Of a DNA stretch of 59,345 nt, positions 24,320-34,548 are shown piece after piece. The stretch lies in contig CAJQNZ010000013.1 in NCBI GenBank assembly GCA_905479835.1, positions 1-59,345 of the forward strand, in the 5' to 3' direction. The first letter of the stretch is position 1. Each line of letters opens with the position of its first letter. A program made the translations under genes and the position numbers. Below the pieces are notes generated by a model. It was given only the letters and a program-made list of their open reading frames with translations. It was not told the DNA's origin and did no database searches. The stretch comes from an uncultured Flavobacteriaceae bacterium. GTDB taxonomy: Bacteria; Bacteroidota; Bacteroidia; Flavobacteriales; Flavobacteriaceae.

Positions 24320-27273
24320 CTATTGCTTCACTTCCGTATTTTTATAATTGAAAAGATAATCAACATCCATTTCATGTAATTCACCTAATTTCTTAAGTGC
24401 TTCCATATCAAGATCTTTTTTATTTCCTATTACTGATACAGAGAAATCTTCCCCTTTAATACTTGTATTAAAGAAATCACGAACATCTTCTAGCGTCATA
24501 TCTTGAATTTGTTTATACATTTCTTCTCTATTGTCATAATCCAATCCTCTTTTTTGCAAACGCTCATAATTCCAGAACACATTAGATTTTGTAATACGCT
24601 GAGCAGCAATTTGTTTTAACGCAGATTCTTTAGCAGTAATAAATTGTTGTTCAGATTCCGGCATATCATTCATCAATGCAATCATTGCATCAACCGCTTC
24701 AGGAACTTTATTGGCCTGTGTACCTATATATGCATATACAATATCATTCTTTGTAGCATCTGAAGAAGAAGAATATCCAGCACTTGCAGAATATGCCAAC
24801 CCTTTGGACTCTCTTATTTCTTGAACTACAACTGATGAAAATCCTCGACCAAAATAGGAGTTAAATACTGTTGAAAGCGCCATCTTTTTTGCGTCAAATT
24901 GATCACCTTTTGCAATAAAAAACAATTCAGCTTGAACCATATCAAAGTCAGAAAAATAAACATCTTTTCCAGTCTCTTTTTGCTCATAAATTGTCGCTGT
25001 AGGATATTCTTTTAATTCAGATGGAACAATATGGTATTTATTTAATGCTGTTTTAGCAGCTGCCACATCTTTACCGTAATAGAATACTCTATGCTTGAAA
25101 TTATTTAAATCTTTAACAATAGCAACCAATTCGTTTGGATTCATATTCTTCAACTCATCTGCATTGTAAATATCTCTTAATCGAGAATTTTCTCCATATT
25201 GTGCATAAGAATTCAATCCATTGCGGAGAATATTTCCTTTATTGGTTTTTCCATCTGCTCTTGATTTTAAAATACTTTCAACATATTTATCGTATGCTTC
25301 TTGATCTACTACTGCATTATCCATTAAGTGTTCCAATAATTCCAATCCTTTATCTAGATTCTCTTGCAGACCAGATATTGAAACATTAGACCTATCGTTT
25401 CCTGTTCGTACGCTAGAACTAACACCTATTTTATAAAATTCTTTTTTCAACTCTTCAGCAGAGTATTTATCAGTTCCTAGGTATTCAAGATAACCAACAG
25501 CCAAAGCCATTTTCTTATCATTATCTTTACCCATATCAAATATTACATTTAAGTCAAATAAATCATTGTTTTTATTTTTGATATGTGCTAATTCAATACC
25601 ACTATCTAGTTTATCCTTTTTAATCTCTTTCTTATAATCAACAAATAACGGTTTTAAATCTTCCGATTCCATAGCGTTAAAGTCTTTTAAAAACTGTGAT
25701 TCTGCACCTCTATTAATAGCATTTGGAGTAATACCTGGATTCTTAACCTTGGCGATATTTTTATCCTCACCTTTACGCTTATAAGTTACCACGTGATTCC
25801 CGACAAAAAACGAATTGGCATAAGCAACTAGATCTTCTTTAGATATTTTCTTTAAATCATCCAAAAATTTCACTTTATCAGTCCAATTTTCATTGTGTAT
25901 AAAAGCATCAACATACATTGAAGCCAATGCTGTAGAATTTTCATACTGACGCATATTCCTTAATTTTAAATCATTTATTACTGCATCAATCATATATTCA
26001 TCAAACTCTCCCTTTTTAAACAATTCAATTTGTTCTAATAATAAATCTCTAACTTGATCCAATGATTGTCCTGCTTTTGGAGATCCATTTAATGTCAAAT
26101 ATCCATAGTCATTTAAAAAAGTTGGATTAGAAGAAGCACTTTGAACTGTTTGTTTTTGATTTAAATTTAAATCAAACAAACCTGCATTACCATTGGTCAA
26201 TAACATATCTATTAACGTAATCATTTTCTCTTCTTTGGTTCCTACACCTTCAGTTCTATAGGCTACAGAAACACTTTCACTACTCGGTCCAAATACTTCT
26301 TTACTATTTCTCCACTCATAGGTGTTTCAACAGGTAAAATTGGATGTTCAACTTCTTGGTATTTCATTTGACCGAAAGTCGCATCAATTTTTTGAATTGT
26401 TGCATCAAATTCTAAATCTCCAACCAATACAATTGCCATATTATTTGGGACATAATATTTATTAAAATAATCATTGATATGAACCATTGAAGGATTTTTT
26501 AAATGCTCTGAGGTTCCAATAGTACTTTGTTGTCCGTAAGGGTGTGTTGGAAATAAACCATCAAGCATTGCAGCATACGATTTTCTAAAATCATTATCTT
26601 GACCTCTATTAAATTCTTCGTAAACTGCTTCTAATTCTGTATGAAATAAACGCAATACCAACTTGCTAAAACGTTCATTTTCTAAATGAAGCCATTTATC
26701 TAATCCATTTGCTGGAATTTTATTAGTATAAACAGTCTGTTCAAACCAAGTATATGCGTTCGTTCCAGAAGCACCTAATAAGCTTACCATTTTATCATAC
26801 TCATTTGCAATAGCAAGTTTAGAAGCTTCATGTGAAGTCTTATCAATTTCACGATACAATGCTTCTTTTTTTGCAGGATCAGATTCCGCTTTGTGCTGTT
26901 CATAAAGGTCTGAAATCTCGGCAATTAATTTTTCTTCGCCTTCCCAATCTGTAGTAGCAATATCATCAGTTCCTTTAAATACCATATGCTCTAAATAGTG
27001 AGCCAATCCTGTACTTTCTTTTGGGTCATAATTTGATCCTGCTCTTACAGGAATATAGGTTTGAATTGTAGGTTCATCTTGATTTTGGCTTAAATAAACT
27101 TTCAATCCGTTTTCTAAAGTATACAAACGCAATCCTGTAGGGTCATTTTCTACAGTTTCATAGGTGTAGCCATTTGTATCTGTTTGAGAAGTTGCAGCAT
27201 AGTTTGCCGTTTTCTTACAACTTGTAAAAGAAAGACCGATAAATAGTGCAATAAAATAGTATGATTTTTTCAT
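24320..27273 (-). pseudogene. M16 family zinc metallopeptidase lipoprotein, interrupted by a frameshift
   Basis: Two abutting frames make one protein of about 984 aa. The 5' part (26263-27273) has a lipoprotein signal (GLSFTSC), the inverted zinc motif HYLEH and the distal Glu in ELEAVYEEFN. The 3' part (24320-26224) holds the remaining M16 domains. At about 26297-26302 the reading changes from EIVK-KYLD (then stop) to the expected VFGPSSESVSVAYRTEGVG in the next frame, consistent with loss of one base in an AAGGAA-like context. It may be a sequencing error or a real mutation; sucD next door has the same type of lesion. Confidence 0.85.
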
Positions 27274-27299
27274 GTTTAATTTTAGATTAATTTTTAATT

Positions 27300-27341
27300 A
27301 AAAAAAGTCTGTTCCAAATATACTTAAGAACAGACTTTTAA
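27300..27341 (-). terminator. intrinsic terminator of sucD
   Basis: On the minus strand AAAGTCTGTTC and GAACAGACTTT with a 13-base loop, then T6 toward the M16 gene. Confidence 0.75.
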
Positions 27342-27366
27342 CAAGTTTTTATATAAAATATTGTGC

Positions 27367-28238
27367 TTAATTTAACACTTCAGCAACTTTTTTTCCTATT
27401 TCTGCAGGAGACTCAACTACGTGAATTCCATTTTCTCTTAAAATTTCCATTTTTGCCTGTGCAGTATCATCAGATCCTCCAACAATTGCTCCAGCATGTC
27501 CCATTGTTCTCCCCTTTGGTGCAGTCTGACCAGCAATAAAACCTACAACTGGTTTTTTATTTCCTGTCGCTTTTATCCATCTTGCAGCATCTGCTTCAAG
27601 TTGCCCTCCTATTTCACCTATCATTACGATTGCTTCCGTTTCAGGGTCATTCATTAATAACTCTACTGCTTCTTTCGTAGTAGTCCCAATAATAGGATCT
27701 CCCCCAATTCCAATCGCAGTTGTAATACCAAATCCTTGTTTTACAACTTGATCTGCTGCTTCATAAGTCAACGTCCCAGATTTTGAAACAATCCCTACCT
27801 TTCCTTTTTTAAATATAAATCCTGGCATATACCAACTTTTGCTTCTCCTGGAGTAATAACTCCTGGACAATTTGGCCCTACCAATCTACAGTCTTTATCA
27901 GTAATATAATTTTTTACTTTAACCATATCTGCAACAGGAATTCCTTCTGTAATACAGATAATCACTTTAATTCCTGCATCAGCGGCTTCCATGATTGCAT
28001 CTGCTGCAAATGCTGGTGGAACAAAAATGATTGAAACATCTGCTCCTGCTTTTTCAACTGATTCTGCAACTGTATTAAAAACTGGTCGATCAAGATGTGT
28101 CTGACCTCCTTTTCCTGGTGTAACTCCTCCTACAACGTTGGTACCATATTCAATCATCTGTGAAGCATGAAAAGTACCTTCACTTCCTGTGAAACCTTGT
28201 ACAATAATTTTAGAATCTTTATTTACGAGAACACTCAT
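27367..28238 (-). pseudogene. sucD: succinyl-CoA synthetase alpha subunit, interrupted by a frameshift
   Basis: TCA-cycle enzyme subunit that is phosphorylated on a catalytic His (the GHAGAIV segment in the second part). The N-terminal CoA-binding domain (27829-28238) reads through [19 protein letters not shown]. The protein then needs [18 protein letters not shown] from the next frame. One missing base at about 27827-27831 (GGTATATGCC where GGTATTATGCC is expected) explains the break. With it restored the protein is 290 aa, the normal SucD length. Since sucD is normally important, a sequencing error is likely. A minus-strand TACTTTTG box (28276-28283) precedes the gene. Confidence 0.9.
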
Positions 28239-28275
28239 TATTTATAGAATTTATGTTTGATTAATTTTTGCCTTG

Positions 28276-28283
28276 CAAAAGTA
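28276..28283 (-). promoter_or_regulatory. -7 box for sucD
   Basis: TACTTTTG on the minus strand, 37 bp upstream of the sucD start. It suggests that sucD is transcribed independently of the lpx genes. Confidence 0.5.
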
Positions 28284-28316
28284 ATTGTTTATTCTGACTA
28301 ACAGAAAAATATAAGT

Positions 28317-29237
28317 TTAATTTTTTGAATTTACTTGATTTCTTAAAAAAGCGGTTTCTTTTAGTAGTTGTCTTGCTTCTTGAATAGGGTTTCCAGCATA
28401 TACTGCATTCCCTTTTACTGATTTAGTAACTCCTGTCTGACCAAGAATAACAGCCTTTTCACCTATCCTCACATCACTTCTCACTCCTACTTGCCCCCAA
28501 ATTGTAACTTGATCTTCAACAATCACACAACCTGCAATTCCGACTTGTGAAGCAATCAAACATTTTTTTCCTATTACAGTATCATGTCCTATCTGAACAA
28601 GATTATCAATTTTAGTTCCTTCACCTATTGTGGTGTTTCCTGTGACTCCTTTATCAATTGTACAATTGGCACCTATATCAACATTATCTTCAAGAACTAC
28701 AATTCCGCCAGAAATTAATTTATCGTAACCTTCAGGACGATTTTTATAATAAAAAGCATCCGCTCCTAAAACCGTTCCTGCATGAATTGTAACATTATTT
28801 CCAATGATGCATCCATCGTAAATAGAAACATTAGAATGTATCAAACAATTGGCTCCAATTTTTACATTATTTCCAATAAAAACATTGGGTTGAATAACTG
28901 TATTTTCACCTATCAATGCTGTCTTAGATATAGAGATATTTGACGACTGGAATGGATTGAAATGCAACGTTAGTTTGTTAAAATCTCGAAAAGGATCCTC
29001 AGAAATTAAAAGAGCTTTTCCTTTTGGGCATTCAACTTTTTTATTGATAAGTATTATCGTTGCTTTAGATTCTAATGCTTTATCGTAATATTTTGGATGA
29101 TCAACGAATACAATATCTCCTTTTTCAACAACATGAATTTCGTTCATTCCCAAAACTGGAAAATCATCTGGCCCTATATATTCTGAATTGATAATTTTGG
29201 CAATTTTAATTAAAGTCTGTTGGCTCTGAAACTTCAT
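28317..29237 (-). CDS. LpxD-like UDP-3-O-acylglucosamine N-acyltransferase paralogue
   Basis: Left-handed beta-helix acyltransferase. An N-terminal LpxD-like nucleotide-binding region (residues 1-95) precedes hexapeptide repeats ([20 protein letters not shown] and on) and a C-terminal helix. It retains His residues in the helix coils ([13 protein letters not shown]) at the position of the LpxD catalytic His. It is shorter (306 aa) than the bona fide lpxD of this cluster (345 aa), so the cell encodes two related enzymes. Whether it acts on lipid A or another sugar is unclear. It lies 12 bp after efp. Confidence 0.78.
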   Translation of the reverse strand: MKFQSQQTLIKIAKIINSEYIGPDDFPVLGMNEIHVVEKGDIVFVDHPKYYDKALESKATIILINKKVECPKGKALLISEDPFRDFNKLTLHFNPFQSSNISISKTALIGENTVIQPNVFIGNNVKIGANCLIHSNVSIYDGCIIGNNVTIHAGTVLGADAFYYKNRPEGYDKLISGGIVVLEDNVDIGANCTIDKGVTGNTTIGEGTKIDNLVQIGHDTVIGKKCLIASQVGIAGCVIVEDQVTIWGQVGVRSDVRIGEKAVILGQTGVTKSVKGNAVYAGNPIQEARQLLKETAFLRNQVNSKN

Positions 29238-29249
29238 TTGAAAAAAAAA

Positions 29250-29816
29250 TTATTCTTTTACACGTTCCAGATAATTTCCTTTTTCAGTACCTACTTTAAT
29301 TTTATCACCTTCATTTATAAAAAGTGGAACATTCACTGAAGCCCCTGTTTCTACAACTGCTGGCTTGGTAGCATTAGTTGCTGTATTTCCCTTAACTCCT
29401 GGTTCTGTACTTGAAATTTCTAATATTACACTTGCTGGCATTTCAACTGAAAGTGGCATGTTATCTTCTGAATTAATAATTACCGTTACAACCTCTCCTT
29501 CTTTCATTAAATCTGGAGCGTCTAAGACTTCTTTTTGTAGAGTAATCTGATTATAATCAACCGTATTCATAAAATGAAATGTATCTCCTTCTGCATATAA
29601 GTATTGAAATTTATGCGTTTCTACTCGAACATCATCTAGTTTTCTTCCAGCAGGAAATGTATTATCCACTACTTTTCCATTAGTAACACTTTTTAATTTA
29701 GTTCTTACAAATGCTGGTCCTTTTCCTGGTTTTACATGTAAAAACTCTATTATTTTATAAATATCATTATTGTACTTGATACACAATCCGTTTCTTATAT
29801 CTGATGTTGTAGCCAT
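29250..29816 (-). CDS. efp: elongation factor P
   Basis: Binds between the P and E sites and rescues ribosomes stalled at polyproline. It has the three EF-P beta-barrel domains; the tip loop KPGKGPAF puts Lys32 at the position that is post-translationally modified in many bacteria. 188 aa. No EpmA/EpmB-type modification gene is in the window, so the modification status is unknown. It sits inside the lipid A cluster, between lpxA and the LpxD paralogue with 12-15 bp gaps. Confidence 0.95.
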   Translation of the reverse strand: MATTSDIRNGLCIKYNNDIYKIIEFLHVKPGKGPAFVRTKLKSVTNGKVVDNTFPAGRKLDDVRVETHKFQYLYAEGDTFHFMNTVDYNQITLQKEVLDAPDLMKEGEVVTVIINSEDNMPLSVEMPASVILEISSTEPGVKGNTATNATKPAVVETGASVNVPLFINEGDKIKVGTEKGNYLERVKE

Positions 29817-29831
29817 TTCTTATTTTTAGTT

Positions 29832-30614
29832 TTAATTTCCAGTATAACCTTTCATTATACCTCGTTGTGAATTTTTTATAAATAGTATGATTTCATCTCG
29901 TTCATTAGTAGCTTCCATTTCTGCTTCTATAATACCCAATGCTTGAGATGTATTGTAATTTTTTTGATATAGAATTCTATAAATATCTTGTATTTCTCTG
30001 ATTTTTTCTGTTGGAAAACCACGTCTTCTCAATCCAATAGAATTAATTCCTACATAGGATAATGGTTCTTTCGCAGCCTTGGTATATGGTGGGACATCTT
30101 TTCTTACTAATGAACCTCCAGATATCATCGCATGATCGCCTATATGTATAAACTGATGAATTGCTGCTAATCCACCTATTATTGCGTACTTACCAATAAT
30201 TACATGTCCGGCCAACGCTACTCCATTTACTATAATTGAATTATCACCTAAAACACAATCGTGTGCTATGTGAGATGTTGCCATTATCAAGCAATTATTA
30301 CCGATCACTGTTTTTCCTGAAGCGCTTGTACCTCTATTAATTGTTACACACTCTCTTATAGTAACATCATCACCTATTACTGTTAAGGAATCTTCACCAT
30401 CAAATTTTAAATCTTGAGGAATTGCTGAAATTACTGCTCCTGGAAAAATTCGACAATTCTTACCGATTCGTGCCCCTTCCATGATAGTAACGTTAGAACC
30501 AATCCAAGTTCCTGAACCTATTTTTACATTACTATGTATAGTTGTAAATGGTTCAACGACTACATTTCGTGCGATTTTTGCTTGAGGGTGAATATATGCT
30601 AATGGTTGGTTCAT
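29832..30614 (-). CDS. lpxA: UDP-N-acetylglucosamine acyltransferase
   Basis: First step of lipid A synthesis: transfer of a 3-hydroxyacyl chain from ACP to the 3-OH of UDP-GlcNAc. Hexapeptide beta-helix in residues 5-190 with the catalytic His in MATSHIAHDCVLG (near 115-122), then a helical C-terminal domain. 260 aa, normal length. It follows lpxC/fabZ after 94 bp and precedes efp by 15 bp. Confidence 0.95.
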   Translation of the reverse strand: MNQPLAYIHPQAKIARNVVVEPFTTIHSNVKIGSGTWIGSNVTIMEGARIGKNCRIFPGAVISAIPQDLKFDGEDSLTVIGDDVTIRECVTINRGTSASGKTVIGNNCLIMATSHIAHDCVLGDNSIIVNGVALAGHVIIGKYAIIGGLAAIHQFIHIGDHAMISGGSLVRKDVPPYTKAAKEPLSYVGINSIGLRRRGFPTEKIREIQDIYRILYQKNYNTSQALGIIEAEMEATNERDEIILFIKNSQRGIMKGYTGN

Positions 30615-30708
30615 TTTTTAGATTTTAATTTCATTTTATGAAATATATTTACAAAAATAGTCTTTTAATATTTTCAGATCTATTGACTTGTTTTATTTGA
30701 TAAATCTC

Positions 30709-32097
30709 TTATTTTTTTACTATTTGAGCCATTAATTGTGCTTCTGCCACTAACTTATTATTTGCATACGCATAGGATTGCATATGGCATATACCCCTTC
30801 TTATAGGTGTAATTAATTCACAACTAAAGATAAGTGTATCTCCTGGTAATACTTTTTGTTTGAACTTAACATTATCCATTTTCATGAAATAAGTTAAATA
30901 ATTTTCAGGATCTGGAACGGTACTCAAAACTAATATTCCTCCACATTGCGCCATTGCTTCTACTTGTAAAACTCCTGGCATTACAGGTGCTCCAGGGAAA
31001 TGTCCAACAAAAAAATCTTCATTCATTGTAACATTCTTCATTCCAATAACTTTCTTTTCTGTCAGTTCTAAAATCCTATCTATTAATAAAAAAGGGGGTC
31101 TATGAGGAAGAATATCCATAATTCTATGGATGTCCATTAATGGCGGTTCATTTAAGTTAAATTGAGGAACACGGTTTCTTTTTTCAGTTTTTATAATCCC
31201 AGATAACTTCTTAGCGAATTTTGTATTGATTAAATGCCCTGGTTTATTAGCAATAATTTTTCCTCTTATTCTTGTTCCTACCAATGCCAAATCTCCAATA
31301 ACATCAAGTAATTTATGTCTAGCTGCTTCATTTGCCCATCGCAAAGTTAAATTGTCCAAAATCCCATTTGGATTGACAGAAATACTTTCTTTATTAAATA
31401 CTTTCTTTAATTTTTCAGTAGTTGATTCCGAGATTTCTTTATCAACATATACAATTGCATTATTTAAATCTCCTCCTTTGATTAAATCATTATCTATCAA
31501 CATTTCAATTTCATGCAAAAAACTGAATGTTCTTGCGGCAGCAATTTCATGTTTGAAATCTGATAGCTTTTCTAAGGATGCATTTTGAGTACCAAGAATT
31601 TTAGTTCCAAAATCTACCATTGTAGTGACTTGATATTCATCAGATGGCATTAAAATAATCTCACTACCTGTTTCAATATCTTTATAAGATATAATCTCTT
31701 TTACAATATATTCTTCAAGTGCAGCGTCTTGCTCTTCAATTCCTGCTTTTTCAAGGGCTTCAATAAAATGTCGAGAAGATCCGTCCATAATCGGAGGTTC
31801 AGGTGCATCTATTTCGATAATAATATTATCAATTTCCAAAGCATAAACAGCTGCTAATACATGCTCAGATGTATTAATATTTACACCATTCTTTTCAAGA
31901 TTAGTACCTCTTTGAGTATTTACCACATAAGTTGAAAGGGCTTCAATTATTGGCTTTCCTTCTAAATCAATCCTTACAAATGTATAGCCATTATTAATAG
32001 GAGCAGGTTTAAAAGTCATTGTAACTTTATTTCCTGTATGTAATCCAACTCCTGAGAGTGAAACATCTTTTTGTATTGTTTTTTGATTTTGAATCAT
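30709..32097 (-). CDS. lpxC/fabZ: bifunctional UDP-3-O-acyl-GlcNAc deacetylase / 3-hydroxyacyl-ACP dehydratase
   Basis: A fusion of two enzymes in 462 aa. The N-terminal LpxC zinc deacetylase (residues 1-310) has the zinc His in NTSEHVLAA and the distal HKLLDVIGD zinc/catalytic region. The C-terminal FabZ hotdog domain (about 320-460) has [13 protein letters not shown] and [13 protein letters not shown] with the catalytic His and, further on, Glu. The fusion is characteristic of Bacteroidota and couples the committed lipid A step with hydroxyacyl-ACP use. Overlaps the lpxD stop by 4 bp. Confidence 0.95.
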   Translation of the reverse strand: MIQNQKTIQKDVSLSGVGLHTGNKVTMTFKPAPINNGYTFVRIDLEGKPIIEALSTYVVNTQRGTNLEKNGVNINTSEHVLAAVYALEIDNIIIEIDAPEPPIMDGSSRHFIEALEKAGIEEQDAALEEYIVKEIISYKDIETGSEIILMPSDEYQVTTMVDFGTKILGTQNASLEKLSDFKHEIAAARTFSFLHEIEMLIDNDLIKGGDLNNAIVYVDKEISESTTEKLKKVFNKESISVNPNGILDNLTLRWANEAARHKLLDVIGDLALVGTRIRGKIIANKPGHLINTKFAKKLSGIIKTEKRNRVPQFNLNEPPLMDIHRIMDILPHRPPFLLIDRILELTEKKVIGMKNVTMNEDFFVGHFPGAPVMPGVLQVEAMAQCGGILVLSTVPDPENYLTYFMKMDNVKFKQKVLPGDTLIFSCELITPIRRGICHMQSYAYANNKLVAEAQLMAQIVKK

Positions 32098-33131
32098 TCT
32101 CTTTCTTTTAATACTTTTATTTCTTTTTCTAATTTATTTATGGAGTTTGCCAACTTAGGTAAATTCTTAAAATATATATATGATTTATTCCAATCCATAA
32201 AATTAAAGGCATGAGATCCTTGAACAACTTCGTTATCTTTCAGATTTTTTCCTACTCCAGATTGTGCTTGAATTTTAACATTGTTTCCTATGGTTAAATG
32301 TCCTGCAAATCCTACTTGGCCTCCAATCTGACAACCAGAACCTATTTTAGTTGAACCTGCAATTCCTGTCTGTGAGGCAATTACAGTATTTGAACCTATT
32401 TCAACATTATGGGCAATTTGAATTTGATTGTCAAGTTTCACTCCTTTTCTTATAATTGTTGATCCAAGAGTTGCTCTATCAATTGTTGTAGCAGCACCTA
32501 TATCAACATTATCTTCAATGATGACATTTCCTATTTGTGGTATTTTATTATAAACTCCCTCTTTTGTTGGAGCAAATCCAAAACCATCTGCACCGATTAT
32601 AACTCCAGAATTTATGATACAATTTTTTCCAATTATAGAATCAGAATAAATTTTAACACCCGAAAAAATGACAGTGTTATCATCAATATTTACATTCTCT
32701 CCGATATAAGAATTAGGATATATTTTAACATTATTTCCCAATTTTACATTGTCACTAATATAAGAGAAGGCCCCTAAATAAAAGTCTTTTCCTATAATCG
32801 CTGAATCACTTATAAAATTTGGTTCTTCTATTCCTGATTTAGATGGTTTCATATTATTATAAAAATCCAATAACTTAGAAAAAGAGCTATATGCATCTTC
32901 AACTTTTAGTAGAGTTGCTTTAACTTCTTTTTCAGGAACAAATGTTTTGTTAACAACTACTACTGATGCTTGGGTTGAATATATATGAGGTGTGTATTTG
33001 GGATTCGACAGAAAGGTTAATGAACCTTTCTTCCCTTCTTCTATTTTGGAAAGTGTAGATACTTCGATATTTGGGTCTCCCACAATATCACCTTCTAAAA
33101 TTTCTGCTATTTGGTTTGCTGTGAATTTCAT
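32094..33131 (-). CDS. lpxD: UDP-3-O-(3-hydroxyacyl)glucosamine N-acyltransferase
   Basis: Third lipid A step: N-acylation of UDP-3-O-acylglucosamine. An N-terminal uridine-binding domain (residues 1-95, [20 protein letters not shown]), a long hexapeptide helix and the catalytic His in [13 protein letters not shown] are present, with a C-terminal helix. 345 aa from the ATG at 33131; the TTG three codons earlier is less likely. Its 3' end overlaps lpxC/fabZ by 4 bp (coupled translation). Upstream is the HD hydrolase, 32 bp away. Confidence 0.94.
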   Translation of the reverse strand: MKFTANQIAEILEGDIVGDPNIEVSTLSKIEEGKKGSLTFLSNPKYTPHIYSTQASVVVVNKTFVPEKEVKATLLKVEDAYSSFSKLLDFYNNMKPSKSGIEEPNFISDSAIIGKDFYLGAFSYISDNVKLGNNVKIYPNSYIGENVNIDDNTVIFSGVKIYSDSIIGKNCIINSGVIIGADGFGFAPTKEGVYNKIPQIGNVIIEDNVDIGAATTIDRATLGSTIIRKGVKLDNQIQIAHNVEIGSNTVIASQTGIAGSTKIGSGCQIGGQVGFAGHLTIGNNVKIQAQSGVGKNLKDNEVVQGSHAFNFMDWNKSYIYFKNLPKLANSINKLEKEIKVLKERE

Positions 33132-33163
33132 TAATTGCAAAAATATGAAAATTCTAGTTGGTT

Positions 33164-34399
33164 CTACAATGAAGTTTTAGGATATGACATAAAATACTTA
33201 ACAACTGGTCTAGAGAGTGCTTGTAGATTTAGGTGATCAGATGCCTCAACTATATCTTTTACAGTTCCATCTTTATATAAAATATGAATTTGATTTTTAG
33301 ATGAATCATAGGCTTGATTTGAAATTTCATCAGTAATGAAAAAATAGTCTATCATGTCTTTTTTTATTCCAAATTTTTCTTGAATTTTTTCTTTTTTACT
33401 TTCAATCAATTGGTTGTCAAATGAATTACTCTGAATTTCTATTTTGAAAAGCTTGCGTTCGATAAGAGATTTTGATAACTTAGATAACACAATATCCTCA
33501 TGATTCATCCATTCTTTGATTGATGACAATACATCGTAATCATCAAGTTTAGAAAAAATAGTTAAGGTTTCATCTGTAAAATTCTGAACCGTAATTTCAT
33601 TTGTTAAAAAAAAGTTAAATGCAGAACTTGATGATAAATTACTATTGGTGGTTGCCAATTCTTTAGCTCTTTTTAAAACTTTTACCAATATATTTTCTGC
33701 AACCAGTCCTGTTTTATGAAGATACACTTGCCAGTACATTAATCTTCTTGCAACTATAAATTTTTCAACAGAATAAATCCCTTTTTCTTCAACAACAAGT
33801 TGATCATCTTTAACATTCAACATCGCAATCAATCGATCAGAATCAATATTCCCTTCTGTAACTCCTGAATAAAAACTATCTCTCTTTAAGTAATCCAATC
33901 GATCCATGTCCAATTGACTACTTATCAGCTGATATAAAAAATTACGATGATACTTTCCTTTAAATATCTGAATTGCTAGTGTGAGTTTATTTTTAAATTC
34001 TCTATTTAAAACTTCCATGAATTTCAAAGAAATCTCCTCATGACTTATTCCTGCAACTATACTATGCTCCAATGCATGTGAAAAAGCACCGTGACCTATG
34101 TCATGTAAAAGTATCGCTATACATACAGCATTTTCTTCTTCCTCTGATATTTCTACACCTTTAAATCTTAATACTCGTATTGCTTTTTGCATTAAATGCA
34201 TACAACCTATGGCATGATGGAAGCGAGTGTGATTGGCTCCAGGATACACCATATTGGACATTCCCATTTGCGAAATTCTTCTTAATCGCTGAAAATAAGG
34301 GTGTTCTATTAAATCAAAAATTAATGCGTTAGGAATAGTAATAAAACCGTAAATTGGATCGTTTAATATTTTGAGTTTATTCGTTTTTTTTCCAGCCAA
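33164..34399 (-). CDS. HD domain phosphohydrolase (dGTPase-like)
   Basis: 411 aa. Metal-binding HD residues appear as [21 protein letters not shown] and [12 protein letters not shown]. This layout matches the SAMHD1/dGTPase-like branch (YdhJ-type) of HD hydrolases, which act on (deoxy)nucleoside triphosphates; the true substrate is not known. It is the first gene of the minus-strand lpx block and starts 149 bp from the divergent porX. Confidence 0.87.
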   Translation of the reverse strand: MAGKKTNKLKILNDPIYGFITIPNALIFDLIEHPYFQRLRRISQMGMSNMVYPGANHTRFHHAIGCMHLMQKAIRVLRFKGVEISEEEENAVCIAILLHDIGHGAFSHALEHSIVAGISHEEISLKFMEVLNREFKNKLTLAIQIFKGKYHRNFLYQLISSQLDMDRLDYLKRDSFYSGVTEGNIDSDRLIAMLNVKDDQLVVEEKGIYSVEKFIVARRLMYWQVYLHKTGLVAENILVKVLKRAKELATTNSNLSSSSAFNFFLTNEITVQNFTDETLTIFSKLDDYDVLSSIKEWMNHEDIVLSKLSKSLIERKLFKIEIQSNSFDNQLIESKKEKIQEKFGIKKDMIDYFFITDEISNQAYDSSKNQIHILYKDGTVKDIVEASDHLNLQALSRPVVKYFMSYPKTSL

Positions 34400-34423
34400 A
34401 ATGATAATTTATTGTTAAATGAG

Positions 34424-34447
34424 ATCTCTACTGCGCTCGACCTGACA
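34424..34447 (-). repeat. dispersed intergenic repeat, copy A
   Basis: On the minus strand reads TGTCA-nn-TCGAGCGCAG followed by a 7-base end. It matches copy B at 39443-39466 at 20 of 24 positions, on the opposite strand. It lies in the gap between the HD hydrolase and porX. Confidence 0.6.
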
Positions 34448-34464
34448 TTTTAATACTACTTTGT

Positions 34465-34493
34465 CTTCTCGATCACAGTCGAGAGGTTTTTTT
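34465..34493 (+). terminator. terminator-like hairpin upstream of porX
   Basis: CTTCTCGA (34465-34472), loop TCACAG, TCGAGAGG (34479-34486), then T7. One G-T wobble. No plus-strand gene precedes it, so it is an orphan, perhaps part of the adjacent repeat element. Confidence 0.6.
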
Positions 34494-34548
34494 AAAACCG
34501 AAATAGACTTTTAAACTTTATGAATTTAATACAAAGATAAGAATTACT

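Noticed and set aside
27795..27870. Programmed frameshift in sucD
   Set aside because: No slippery heptamer, no stimulatory structure evident, and a similar lesion in the neighbouring gene; a sequencing error or mutation explains it better.
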